A DNA stretch of 64,000 nucleotides from Agromyces rhizosphaerae (GTDB lineage Bacteria; Actinomycetota; Actinomycetes; Actinomycetales; Microbacteriaceae): NCBI RefSeq assembly GCF_027925245.1, contig NZ_BSDP01000001.1:2294001-2358000 (forward strand), given 5' to 3'. The notes beneath the pieces were generated by a model. The model did not search any database, was not told where the DNA came from, and was given only the letters and a program-made list of their open reading frames with translations. This document shows, one piece after another, positions 8,840 through 16,374 of the stretch (position 1 is its first letter; each line of letters starts with the position of its first letter). The translations under genes were made by a program, and so were the position numbers.

Positions 8840-9568
8840 TCAGCCGAACAGTTCGGCGAAGCGCGCGAGCATGGTGCGCGGCCAGGTGACGGATGCCCCG
8901 TGGATGCGCGCCTCGACCGCGGCCATCTCGCGCGCCGGGAAGTACCCGTGGTGCCGGTAGACGCGCGCACGCGCCACGAAGTCGGCCGGCGTCACCTCGG
9001 GGTGGAACTGCGTGGCGTAGACGCGCGTGCCGACCCGGTAGACCTGCACCGGGCAGCTCGCCGATCCCGCGAGCAGCGTGGCGCGCTCGGGCAGCCGGGT
9101 CGTCGCCTCCTTGTGCCCGACCAGCGCGTCGAACCCGGGCGGCAGCACTCCCGTGAGCGGGTCGCGCACGCCGTCGTCGGTCAGCGTCACGCGCACGGCC
9201 TGCGCCTCCTCGCCGTGATCGAGCCCGACCTCGCCGCCGAGCACCCGGGTGAGCACGCCGATGCCGTAGCAGGTGAACAGCACCGGCACGTCGCCCGCGA
9301 GGCCGCGCTCGGCGACCCACGCGAGGTCCTCCTCGACCCGGCGCTGCACCTCGGAGACGTGCTCGGGCGCGCTGGTGACGTTGAACGGGCTGCCGCCGAC
9401 CACGATGCCCGCGAAGGCGTCGAGGCGCTGCCGCTCGAGCGCGGCGACGTCGAGCCGATGGTGCTCGAGGCGGCCGGCGTCGAGGTCCATGGCCGAGCGC
9501 ACCGACTCGTACTCGGGGCCGACCGCCTCCACCTCGGGCCGGGCGGAGAGGAACAGGAAGGGCTTCAC
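8840..9568 (-). CDS. Class I glutamine amidotransferase-like protein
   Basis: The 242-aa protein has the class I GATase fold: nucleophile elbow FTCYGIGVL (Cys near residue 104) and the QFHPEVTPADF His-Glu pair near residue 190. It resembles the stand-alone GMP-synthase-like amidotransferase family that hydrolyses glutamine or gamma-glutamyl amides. The usual synthase partner is absent, so the substrate is unknown. It starts at GTG 9568, overlapping the stop of the LysR-like gene by four bases (GTGA), so the two are probably translationally coupled. The 3' end converges on ligD. Confidence 0.8.
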   Translation of the reverse strand: MKPFLFLSARPEVEAVGPEYESVRSAMDLDAGRLEHHRLDVAALERQRLDAFAGIVVGGSPFNVTSAPEHVSEVQRRVEEDLAWVAERGLAGDVPVLFTCYGIGVLTRVLGGEVGLDHGEEAQAVRVTLTDDGVRDPLTGVLPPGFDALVGHKEATTRLPERATLLAGSASCPVQVYRVGTRVYATQFHPEVTPADFVARARVYRHHGYFPAREMAAVEARIHGASVTWPRTMLARFAELFG

Positions 9569-10251
9569 CGGCGACGCCCCCGTCGGCTGCGGCTGTCGCG
9601 GCCCGAGCCGGGTGCGCGCCGTGCGCGGCGGTCGCGGCTCGCGCGGCCGGGCTTGGCGCCCTTCGGTGCGCGGGCCTCGTCGCGGGTGAGCTCGGGGGCA
9701 TCGGATGCCTCGTCGGCGGCGCCGCGCGACGAGCGCGCCGTGCGTCCGCGCACGACGCCCACGAACTCCTGGATGTCGTCGTCGTCGCGCTCGACGCGCC
9801 AGACCAGCGCGATGCGGGTCGTCGGTGCATCCGTCACCGGCACCGCCGCGACGTCACGACGATGGTGCAGGCGCGCGATCGAGTGCGGCACGATCGCGAC
9901 ACCGGTGCCCGCCGCGACCAGCTCGATCGTGCCCTCGGGCGACGGCTGCACGGGCGCCCGCGGCTCGTCGTCGAGGTCGGCGAGCACCACCTCGTCGACC
10001 GCGGCGATGGCGTGGTCCTTGGGGGCGACGACGACGGCGACCTCCTCCCAGAGGGGGATCGCGTGCAGCCCGTCGGTCGCAACGGGCAGGCGCACGAAGG
10101 CCAGGTCGATGTCGCCGGCCTCGACGCCCGCGAGCTGCTCGGCCTCGGGGACCCGGGCGGCCTCGAGCGGGAGGTCGGGGCGACGGTCGGCCCACGCGCG
10201 CAACCACTTCGCGGGGCTCACGCCCTCGACGTAGGTCAGCCTGAGCGCCAC
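9565..10251 (-). CDS. LysR-type substrate-binding domain protein (no HTH) with basic tail
   Basis: The 228-aa protein matches the effector-binding half of LysR regulators (LRLTYVEGVSPAKWLRAWAD, then DIDLAFVRLPV, GTGVAIVPHSIARL), but no N-terminal winged helix is present upstream. GTG 10251 begins right at the conserved beta strand. The last 60 residues are highly basic (RASRDRRARRAPGSG, RSRRGRRR) and could bind nucleic acid; that is inference. Proteins of this shape are commonly found next to DUF5997 genes, as here, where the two diverge. Confidence 0.75.
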   Translation of the reverse strand: MALRLTYVEGVSPAKWLRAWADRRPDLPLEAARVPEAEQLAGVEAGDIDLAFVRLPVATDGLHAIPLWEEVAVVVAPKDHAIAAVDEVVLADLDDEPRAPVQPSPEGTIELVAAGTGVAIVPHSIARLHHRRDVAAVPVTDAPTTRIALVWRVERDDDDIQEFVGVVRGRTARSSRGAADEASDAPELTRDEARAPKGAKPGRASRDRRARRAPGSGRDSRSRRGRRR

Positions 10252-10303
10252 GAGCCCGATCGCCTTCCCGGCCGCGTCCGTGCCGCGGCCACGCCCAAGG
10301 TTA

Positions 10304-10309
10304 TACGCT
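10304..10309 (+). promoter_or_regulatory. Putative -10 box, leaderless promoter of the DUF5997 gene
   Basis: TACGCT lies 6 bases before ATG 10316, embedded in TTATACGCT, one of the few AT-rich patches nearby. No ribosome-binding site precedes the start. Confidence 0.5.
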
Positions 10310-10315
10310 GGCGAG

Positions 10316-10708
10316 ATGAGTGCAGGCGGGCAGCAGACCATGAAGCCGGAGACCGCGGCGAAGAAGCTGGGCATCCTGCTCGCGGCCGCGCCCGAGGAGT
10401 TCCGTTCCGCCCCGGTCACCCGCGACGCGCTCGACGCGCTGCAGGCCGACCCGCCCGAGTGGCTGCAGGTGCTGCGCCGCGAGGGCCCGCACCCGCGCCC
10501 GGTCGTGGCCCGCAAGCTCGGCGTCTCGAACTCGGGCCTCGCGCGCGCGGGCATCGACGAGCCGCTCACGACCGCGCAGATCCAGGAGCTGCTCGCCGAG
10601 ATGCCCGACTGGCTGTCGGCCGAGCGGGCGACGCAGGCGCAGGTGCGCGCCGAGAACCGCCGGGTCAAGGAGCGCGACGCCGAGCGCGCGGCCCGCGAGA
10701 CCGACTGA
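10316..10708 (+). CDS. DUF5997 family protein
   Basis: The 130-aa cytoplasmic protein begins with the family signature KPETAAKKLGILLAAAPEEF and contains WLQVLRREGPHPRPVVARKL and the helix-turn-helix-like SNSGLARAGIDEPLTTAQI. It ends in a charged helix rich in Arg/Glu. The function is unknown. The family is largely actinobacterial and commonly pairs with a divergent LysR-like gene. ATG 10316 is supported by the -10 box six bases upstream. Confidence 0.8.
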   Translation: MSAGGQQTMKPETAAKKLGILLAAAPEEFRSAPVTRDALDALQADPPEWLQVLRREGPHPRPVVARKLGVSNSGLARAGIDEPLTTAQIQELLAEMPDWLSAERATQAQVRAENRRVKERDAERAARETD

Positions 10709-10732
10709 CCCGCGTCGCCGCGGTCGCCGCGC

Positions 10733-11440
10733 TCAGGCGTAGCGCTCGCGCAGGAACCCGGTGACGTCCGCGAGCTCCTGCTCGGACACCGAGTGGCCGA
10801 CCCCCTCGTAGATGCGCGCGTCGAGCGCGACCCGCTCGGGCAGCCACTCCTGGGTGCGCGCGACCGCATCGGCCGGGATCACGACGTCCTCCGTGCCACG
10901 GCCCCAGAACACCGGCGGGCGGCGGTCGGCCAGCTCGGCGTCCCCCGCGCGCTCGCCGGGCAGCACGAATCCCGCGAGCGAGACCGCGAACCCGAAGAGG
11001 TCGCTGCGCCGGCGCAGCAGCTCGATCGCGAGCGCGCCGCCCTGCGAGAAACCGAGCAGGCCGATCGCGGGCGGCGCCGGGTCGAGCGACTCCGCCCACG
11101 CGATGACGGCGTCGGCCGCGGCCTCGGCCCGCCGCGCCTCCGCCTCGCCGAGGCCCACGCCGCCGTCGGCGTCGACCTGCAGCGGGAACCAGGCGAAGCC
11201 GTAGCCGGTGTGCAGGGGCGCGCGCAGCGACGCGATGACGGGCTGCAGCGGCAGGTACGGCGAGAGTCCGAAGAGGTCGCCCTCGTGCGAGTTGTACCCG
11301 TGCAGCAGCGCGAGCAGCGGTCGGCCCTCGCGGTCGGCGCCGGAGGCCGACCAGAGCACCGAGCCCTGGTCGATGGTCACGTGGTCGCGTGCGTCGATGT
11401 CGGTCCCCTCCCGTCGCGCCCGTCGGGGCGCGCGCTCCAT
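10733..11440 (-). CDS. Phospholipase/carboxylesterase-type alpha/beta hydrolase
   Basis: The protein (235 aa from ATG 11440, or 215 aa from GTG 11380) is an alpha/beta hydrolase of the carboxylesterase (acyl-protein-thioesterase-like) family. It has an oxyanion-hole segment LLALLHGYNSHEGDL, a nucleophile elbow GLLGFSQGGALA, an acid segment WGRGTEDVVIP and a catalytic histidine in GVGHSVSEQEL. No signal peptide is present, so it is likely cytoplasmic. Conserved sequence begins around VTIDQGSVLW, which favours the shorter form. It is divergent from the Nudix-like gene. Confidence 0.82.
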   Translation of the reverse strand: MERAPRRARREGTDIDARDHVTIDQGSVLWSASGADREGRPLLALLHGYNSHEGDLFGLSPYLPLQPVIASLRAPLHTGYGFAWFPLQVDADGGVGLGEAEARRAEAAADAVIAWAESLDPAPPAIGLLGFSQGGALAIELLRRRSDLFGFAVSLAGFVLPGERAGDAELADRRPPVFWGRGTEDVVIPADAVARTQEWLPERVALDARIYEGVGHSVSEQELADVTGFLRERYA

Positions 11441-11481
11441 CCTCGCATCCGCGATGCACTGGACAGCCGCAGCCGCTGAGA

Positions 11482-11487
11482 CACAAT
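11482..11487 (+). promoter_or_regulatory. Putative -10 box, leaderless promoter of the Nudix-like gene
   Basis: CACAAT is separated by 6 bases from ATG 11494, matching the arrangement seen upstream of pxpA (GACAAT-N6-GTG). Confidence 0.42.
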
Positions 11488-11493
11488 GGAGCC

Positions 11494-12078
11494 ATGAGCG
11501 TGCGCACCCCCGACCCCGATCCCGACTGGGAGTCCCAGGGCGAGCCGGCCGCGCCGCCGGCCAACCCGGCGTGGCTGAGCGACATCGAGCTCGAGGAGGT
11601 GCGGCAGCGTTTGCCGCTCATCTACGTCGAGGCCGTGCCGGTGCGCGTCGACGGGCTCGGCACGGTCGTCGAGGTCGGCGTGCTGCTGCGCGGCACCCCG
11701 ACCGGCGAGATCACCCGCACCCTCGTCTCGGGTCGCGTGATGTACGGCGAGACGCTGCGCGATGCGCTCTTCCGCCACCTCGAGAAGGACCTCGGGCCGA
11801 TGGCGTTCCCGCTGCTGCCGGCGAGCCCGGTGCCGTTCGCGGTCGCCGAGTACTTCCCGATGCCGGGCATCTCGCAGTTCACCGACGACCGCCAGCACGC
11901 CGTCTCGCTCGCGTACGTCGTGCCTGTCACGGGCACGTGCGAGCCCCGGCAGGACGCGCTCGAGGTCACCTGGATGACCCCCGAGGAGGCGTCGGCGCCC
12001 GAGGTCGCCGCCGAGATGGAGGGCGGCCGCGGCGCGCTCATCCGCCAGGCGCTCGCCTCGGTGGGTCGCCTGCCCTAG
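11494..12078 (+). CDS. Nudix-fold protein (DUF4916-like), degenerate Nudix box
   Basis: The 194-aa protein contains a Nudix-like helix (GRVMYGETLRDALFRHLEKD, residues about 75-95), but the canonical REUXEEXGU stretch reads RHLEKDLGP, so the catalytic glutamates are mostly replaced. It resembles the DUF4916 Nudix-like family of Actinobacteria. Hydrolase activity is doubtful and a ligand-binding role is possible. The N-terminal 30 residues are Pro/Asp-rich and probably disordered. It converges on the GNAT gene with a 22-bp gap. Confidence 0.75.
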   Translation: MSVRTPDPDPDWESQGEPAAPPANPAWLSDIELEEVRQRLPLIYVEAVPVRVDGLGTVVEVGVLLRGTPTGEITRTLVSGRVMYGETLRDALFRHLEKDLGPMAFPLLPASPVPFAVAEYFPMPGISQFTDDRQHAVSLAYVVPVTGTCEPRQDALEVTWMTPEEASAPEVAAEMEGGRGALIRQALASVGRLP

Positions 12079-12100
12079 CGGCATCCGCCCGCCTGCCGCA

Positions 12101-12604
12101 TCAGCGGACCAGGCGTACCTCGTGGATGGTCTCGCCGAGGAACGGCTCGTCGTGCTCGACGCCGTCGCGCGTGAAGCCGTTGCGGTCGTAGAAGTGCAGC
12201 GCGTACTCGTTGGCGCTCGGCACCCAGCAGTAGACGGATGCCTCGCCGACGGTCGCGTCGAACAGCTGCTGCCCGATGCCGCGCCCGTGGAACGCGTCGA
12301 GCAGGTGGATGTAGAACAGCTCGCGCTCGCGCGGGGCGTCTTCGTCGCGCGCGGGGCCGGCACCGGCGAAGCCGACGATCTCGCCGTCGACGAGTGCGGC
12401 GATGTGCGTGTAGTCCTCGCCCTGGTTCATCCAGTGGGTCCAGAGCTCGGCCATGCGGCGGGGCGACAGGTTCGCGAGCGTCGCCTGGTCGACCAGCTGG
12501 TCGTAGTCCTCGTGCCAGCACTGCGCGTGGACCCTGCCGAGCGCTTCGGCGTCCACATCGCGAACGGGACGGATGACGACTTCTGCAACGACATCGGTGC
12601 TCAT
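12101..12604 (-). CDS. GNAT-family N-acetyltransferase
   Basis: The 167-aa protein has GNAT motifs: an N-terminal VIRPVRDVDAEALGRVHAQC helix, central strand IVGFAGAGPARD, acetyl-CoA-binding loop HGRGIGQQLFDATVG (Q/RxxGxG/A type) and C-terminal ANEYALHFYDRNGF. The acceptor is unknown. It is transcribed from a leaderless-type promoter just upstream and lies head to tail with the DEAD-box gene, which is on the same strand 107 bp upstream. Confidence 0.88.
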   Translation of the reverse strand: MSTDVVAEVVIRPVRDVDAEALGRVHAQCWHEDYDQLVDQATLANLSPRRMAELWTHWMNQGEDYTHIAALVDGEIVGFAGAGPARDEDAPRERELFYIHLLDAFHGRGIGQQLFDATVGEASVYCWVPSANEYALHFYDRNGFTRDGVEHDEPFLGETIHEVRLVR

Positions 12605-12611
12605 GGCACAG

Positions 12612-12617
12612 AGGCTA
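12612..12617 (-). promoter_or_regulatory. Putative -10 box, leaderless promoter of the GNAT gene
   Basis: On the minus strand TAGCCT is followed by 7 bases and ATG 12604. No Shine-Dalgarno sequence is present. Confidence 0.5.
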
Positions 12618-12710
12618 GGCCAGCCCGGGCCGGATGCGAAATCGAGCGGATGCGGGTGCCGGGCGTCGCCCGCCGGCACCCGCATCGCGGGGCTCGTCGT
12701 GCCGCGGGGC

Positions 12711-14252
12711 TCAGCCCTGGGCGCGCCGGTTCGTGCGCGGGCGGCCCTGCGACTGCGCGGCCTGCGGGCGCTGGCGCTGCGCACCGGTGGTCTGGGCGCC
12801 GCGGCTGTGGCCGGAGCCGCGGCGGGGCGCCTGCGCCTTCGCCTCGGCGGGCCGGCCGGAACGGTCCCTGCGCGGACGCGCCGGAGCCTGGTCGGCGGTG
12901 CCCGGCTGCACGGCGTCGCGTCCTCCGCGCCCGCGACCGCCGCGGCGCGAGCCCTGCCCGCCGCCCTGGCCGTTCCCCCGGGCATCGCGCGCGGCGCGCT
13001 TGCGCTGCGCGTTCGCACCCTGCGAGCGGCCGCCGCCCTGCTGCTGGCGCTGCTCGCGCGGCGCGGGCTTCACGTACGGGGCGACCTCGCCGATGAGCGC
13101 GACCACGGAGGCCGAGTCGGGCGTCACCTGCTCGGGCGTCACGGTGATGGCGGCCTTGCGCAGCAGCGACTTCAGGTCGGCGCGCTGGCCGGGCAGGCAG
13201 ATCGTCACGACGTCGCCGTCGCTGCCGGCGCGGGCGGTGCGGCCCGAGCGGTGCAGGTACGCCTTGTGCTCCATCGGCGGGTCGACGTGGATCACGAGCT
13301 CGACGTCGTCGACGTGCACGCCGCGCGCGGCCACGTCGGTCGCGACCATGACCTTCACCGAGCCGTCGTGGAACGCCGCGAGGTTGCGGTCGCGCGCCGG
13401 CTGCGACAGGTTGCCGTGCAGGTCGACGGCCGGGATGCCGGCATCCGTCAGCTTCTTCGCGAGCTTCTTCGCGTGGTGCTTGGTGCGCATGAAGAGGATG
13501 CGGCGGCCGGTGCCCGACGCGAGCGCGCGGACGAGGTCGTTCTTCGCATCGACGTCGGCGACCTCGAACACGTGGTGGGTCATCGCGGCGACCGGCGAGT
13601 TGGCCTCGTCGACCGAGTGCAGCACCTCGTTCTCGAGGTAGCGCTTCACGAGCTTGTCCACGCCGTTGTCGAGGGTCGCGGAGAACAGCATGCGCTGGCC
13701 GCGGTTCGGCGTCTTGTCCATGAGGCGGGTGACGACCGGCAGGAAGCCGAGGTCGGCCATGTGGTCGGCCTCGTCGAGCACGGTGATCTCGATCGCGTCG
13801 AGCGCGCAGTGGCCCTGCGAGATGAGGTCCTCGAGGCGGCCCGGGGTGGCCACGACGATGTCGACGCCGCGGTTCAGCGCCTCGACCTGGCGCTTCTGGT
13901 TGATGCCGCCGTAGATCGTGGTGGTCGCGAGGCCGTACGCGTCGGCGAGGGGCGTGATGGTCGCGGTGATCTGGGTGGCGAGCTCGCGGGTGGGGGCCAG
14001 GACGAGGCCGAGCGGGCGGCCCGCGCGGCGACGGCCGCCGGCGAGCTCGCCGCCGAGGCGCGCGACCATGGGCAGCGAGAACGCGAGCGTCTTGCCCGAG
14101 CCGGTCTTGCCGCGGCCGAGCACGTCGCGGCCCGCGAGCGTGTCCGGCAGCGTGTCCTGCTGGATGGGGAACGGCTCGGTCTTGCCGTCGGCCGCGAGGG
14201 CGGCGACGAGCGGGGCGGGCACGCCAAGGGCGCTGAAGGTGGGGGAAGTCAT
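12711..14252 (-). CDS. DEAD-box ATP-dependent RNA helicase
   Basis: The 513-aa protein has the full superfamily 2 motif set: Q motif (PFPIQQDTLP), motif I GKTGSGKT near residue 49, Ia (PTRELATQI), Ib (ATPGRLEDLI), II VLDEADHMADLGF, III SATLDNG, then IV-VI (RILFMRTKH, VATDVAARGVHVDDVE, HRSGRTARAG). The last 150 residues form a long Arg/Gly/Gln-rich basic tail (GSRRGGRGRGGRD), typical of RNA-binding extensions in RhlE/CsdA-like helicases. It likely acts in RNA remodelling, ribosome assembly or cold adaptation. A GGAAAGG site precedes ATG 14252, and a long leader is implied by the nearest promoter. Confidence 0.93.
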   Translation of the reverse strand: MTSPTFSALGVPAPLVAALAADGKTEPFPIQQDTLPDTLAGRDVLGRGKTGSGKTLAFSLPMVARLGGELAGGRRRAGRPLGLVLAPTRELATQITATITPLADAYGLATTTIYGGINQKRQVEALNRGVDIVVATPGRLEDLISQGHCALDAIEITVLDEADHMADLGFLPVVTRLMDKTPNRGQRMLFSATLDNGVDKLVKRYLENEVLHSVDEANSPVAAMTHHVFEVADVDAKNDLVRALASGTGRRILFMRTKHHAKKLAKKLTDAGIPAVDLHGNLSQPARDRNLAAFHDGSVKVMVATDVAARGVHVDDVELVIHVDPPMEHKAYLHRSGRTARAGSDGDVVTICLPGQRADLKSLLRKAAITVTPEQVTPDSASVVALIGEVAPYVKPAPREQRQQQGGGRSQGANAQRKRAARDARGNGQGGGQGSRRGGRGRGGRDAVQPGTADQAPARPRRDRSGRPAEAKAQAPRRGSGHSRGAQTTGAQRQRPQAAQSQGRPRTNRRAQG

Positions 14253-14429
14253 CTGGGTGGTGCCTTTCCGGCATCGAGCTCCGCCCGCGCAGGGTGCTGC
14301 GGGGGAGCGGGTGGCGAAGGCGCGGGGATCTCGCGCATCCGATTCGCCGTACGAAGAGTCATCGGGCGCATGCCCGGCAGAAGCGTTCTACGACGCGTGG
14401 CGGGCGCGACGGCGCACCGGCCGTGGTCG

Positions 14430-14435
14430 AGCCTA
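14430..14435 (-). promoter_or_regulatory. Putative -10 box for the DEAD-box helicase gene, long 5' leader
   Basis: Minus-strand TAGGCT implies a transcript start about 170 bases before ATG 14252. No clear -35 was found. Long structured leaders are common for cold-induced helicases, but that link is inference. The gap 14253-14465 holds no gene. Confidence 0.3.
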
Positions 14436-14465
14436 CTGGATGCGCGCTGTGGGTGTGCTGTGCGT

Positions 14466-15005
14466 TCAGCGCGGCGCCGCAGCGGCGGCCGCGGCCGCGT
14501 CCGCATCGGCGGTGCCCGGAGGGTCGTACGACCAGGTCGGCGCGAGCTGTCGCAGCCGCACCCCGCGCCACTGCCAGAACGCCCAGGTCGGGTACCAGGC
14601 GAGCACGTCGATCGCGCCGCCGCCCGCGAGCAGCTGGTCGCGGTACAGCGTGCGCCCGCTGCCGTCCGGCGCCGGCGAGACCGCCATCCGGTGATCCCAG
14701 CGGTCGAACGCCGCGAACACGCCGCTGCGGCCGCCGCCCGTGTCGCGCAGCATCCGCACCCCCTCGGGCAGCCCGGCGGGGTGGCTCAGGTCGATGACCT
14801 CCTCGCCCGAGGGGAAGCGGCGGAACGCGAGCGACATGACCCGGTGCGGGCCGTCCGCCTCCCACCGCGTGGGCAGTCCGCCCTCCTCGAGCGACGAGAA
14901 GTCGAGCCACGGCGCGGTGACCTCGCGGAGCACCGCGGGGCTGTGCAGGGCACGCCACGCGGCATCCGGGGTGCAGTCGAGCACCAGCTTCAGCAGCAGC
15001 CGCAT
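14466..15005 (-). CDS. SRPBCC-like hypothetical protein
   Basis: The 179-aa cytoplasmic protein reads like a START/SRPBCC hydrophobic-ligand-binding fold: LLLKLVLDCTPDAAWRALHS at the start, alternating strands, then a long C-terminal helix (WAFWQWRGVRLRQLAPTW). The C-terminus ends in an Asp/Ala-rich low-complexity tail. No catalytic motif is recognised. The gene diverges from the ComB-like gene with only 56 bp between starts. Confidence 0.6.
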   Translation of the reverse strand: MRLLLKLVLDCTPDAAWRALHSPAVLREVTAPWLDFSSLEEGGLPTRWEADGPHRVMSLAFRRFPSGEEVIDLSHPAGLPEGVRMLRDTGGGRSGVFAAFDRWDHRMAVSPAPDGSGRTLYRDQLLAGGGAIDVLAWYPTWAFWQWRGVRLRQLAPTWSYDPPGTADADAAAAAAAAPR

Positions 15006-15011
15006 GACCCC

Positions 15012-15055
15012 ACGCTACGTGCGCGTCCGGCACGGCGGAAGGGGGCGGCTAGCCT
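15012..15055. promoter_or_regulatory. Interlocked divergent promoters (SRPBCC-like gene / ComB-like gene)
   Basis: On the minus strand TAGCGT (15012-15017) lies 6 bases before ATG 15005. On the plus strand TAGCCT (15050-15055) lies 6 bases before GTG 15062. The two start codons are 56 bp apart, so each polymerase footprint must cover the other's upstream elements. Confidence 0.55.
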
Positions 15056-15061
15056 GTGCGG

Positions 15062-15805
15062 GTGAATGCGCCCCAGACCGATCCGTTCGACCAGACGACG
15101 TACCAGGTGCGCCTCGAGTGGGGCGGCGCCGGGGTCGGCGCCGTGGCGGCGCATGCCGACGTGGTCGTGCTCGTCGACGCGGTGCAGTTCACGACCGCGG
15201 TGGTCGTGGCCGCCGAGCGCGGCATCGCCGTCGCGCCGTGGTGGGGCGACGGGGCGGCGGAGCGCGCCGCGGAGCTCGGCGCCGAGCTGGTCGCACGCCC
15301 GTCGACGGCGGCGCTCGCCGCGGAACCCGCAGCCGGCGACGACCGCGTCGTCGTGCTGCCCACGATCAACGGCTCGCGCCTCGCGCACCTGCTCGCCGAC
15401 TCGCCGGCCCGGGTGATCGCCGCGTCGCTGCGCAACCGCACCGCGGTCGCCCGCCACATCCACGCGTACCAGGAGGAGCGCGGCGCACGCACCTCGGTCG
15501 CGATCATCGCCGCGGGCGAGCAGTGGCCCGACGGTAGCCTGCGCGTCTCGGTCGAGGACCAGCTCACCGCGGGTGCCGTCGTCGACGCGCTGATGGAGCT
15601 CGGCATCGACCACACCTCGCCCGAGGCCGCGGTCGCCTCGGCCGCCTACACCGGCCTCGGCCGCGCCGCGCACCACCTGATCAGCGCGACCGGCAGCGCG
15701 CGCGAGCTCACCGCCGACGGCCGGCGCGCCGACGTCGCGTTCGCGACCAAGGCGGACGTGACCGACCTCGTGCCCGTGCTGCAGGGCGGAGTGTTCCGGG
15801 TCTGA
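15062..15805 (+). CDS. 2-phosphosulfolactate phosphatase family protein (ComB-like)
   Basis: The 247-aa protein matches the ComB/2-phosphosulfolactate phosphatase family: VVLVDAVQFTTAVVVAAERG, RVVVLPTINGSRLAHLL, VIAASLRNRTAVARH and the acidic EDQLTAGAVVDALMELG. In methanogens ComB serves coenzyme M synthesis. Actinobacterial members have no established role, and no other coenzyme M gene is nearby, so the substrate is unknown. GTG 15062 is preferred over GTG 15056 by the -10 spacing rule. Confidence 0.75.
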   Translation: MNAPQTDPFDQTTYQVRLEWGGAGVGAVAAHADVVVLVDAVQFTTAVVVAAERGIAVAPWWGDGAAERAAELGAELVARPSTAALAAEPAAGDDRVVVLPTINGSRLAHLLADSPARVIAASLRNRTAVARHIHAYQEERGARTSVAIIAAGEQWPDGSLRVSVEDQLTAGAVVDALMELGIDHTSPEAAVASAAYTGLGRAAHHLISATGSARELTADGRRADVAFATKADVTDLVPVLQGGVFRV

Positions 15806-15821
15806 CGCCGGACGGGGCCGC

Positions 15822-16328
15822 CTACGACCGGCCAGGGTCGGCGCTCGCCGCGGCGCGGCGGCGCATCGCCGGCGTGATCTCGCGGTGCCGCCAGGTGATG
15901 AGGTTCGCCCGGTCGAAGCCGCGCGAGCACTCGCCGCAGCTGAGCGCGCGCGTGGGCTTGCGGTAGCGCACGTGCCGGTGACCGGCGGGGCAGGTGCCGA
16001 CCCACGGGGCGAGCTCGTCGGCGATCTCACCGTCGTGGGTGCGCCGGCCGACGTAGCCGATGCGCGCCGCCTCGGCTTTCCAGCGCGGCCCGTGCCCGGC
16101 GTTCGGCCCGGCGAGCGCGTGCGCGACCTCGTGCAACAGGATCTGGTGGATCTCGTCGTCGTCGTAGCGGGCCGCCAGGTACCGCGACACCGAGATGCGC
16201 CTGGCCTGGAAGTCGCACAGCCCCGCGCGCTTCTTGGCGTTGTCGAACGCGAAGGTCCAGACGGCCGGGTCGAGGTGCAGCACGATCAGCGCGTCCGCCC
16301 ACGTGCGCACCCGGTCCAGTTCCGCCAT
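15822..16328 (-). CDS. SprT-like zinc metalloprotease domain protein
   Basis: The 168-aa protein has an HExxH zinc site (LLHEVAHALAG, residues about 65-75) followed by GHGPRWKAEAARIG, the arrangement of SprT/Spartan-type peptidases. A C-terminal zinc-ribbon-like segment follows (GTCPAGHRH and LSCGECSRGF). Eukaryotic Spartan removes DNA-protein crosslinks; the bacterial role is not settled. It is intracellular with no signal peptide. It converges on the ComB-like gene (16-bp gap) and diverges from pxpA. Confidence 0.82.
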   Translation of the reverse strand: MAELDRVRTWADALIVLHLDPAVWTFAFDNAKKRAGLCDFQARRISVSRYLAARYDDDEIHQILLHEVAHALAGPNAGHGPRWKAEAARIGYVGRRTHDGEIADELAPWVGTCPAGHRHVRYRKPTRALSCGECSRGFDRANLITWRHREITPAMRRRAAASADPGRS

Positions 16329-16334
16329 GGCACG

Positions 16335-16368
16335 AGGATATGCGCGGCCGCCGTCAGCGCGAGACAAT
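16335..16368. promoter_or_regulatory. Interlocked divergent promoters (SprT-like gene / pxpA)
   Basis: Minus-strand TATCCT (16335-16340) is 6 bases before ATG 16328. Plus-strand GACAAT (16363-16368) is 6 bases before GTG 16375. Only 46 bp separate the two start codons, so the -35 region of each promoter overlaps the -10 of the other. The two genes probably cannot fire simultaneously from one template. Confidence 0.5.
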
Positions 16369-16374
16369 GGAGAC

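Noticed and set aside
5508..9830. A minus-strand frame of more than 1400 codons spanning ku, the whole of ligD and part of the amidotransferase gene
   Set aside because: Only the Ku portion has protein-like sequence. The rest is the antisense of ligD, kept open by high GC and codon bias, with Arg/Ala/His-rich nonsense composition.
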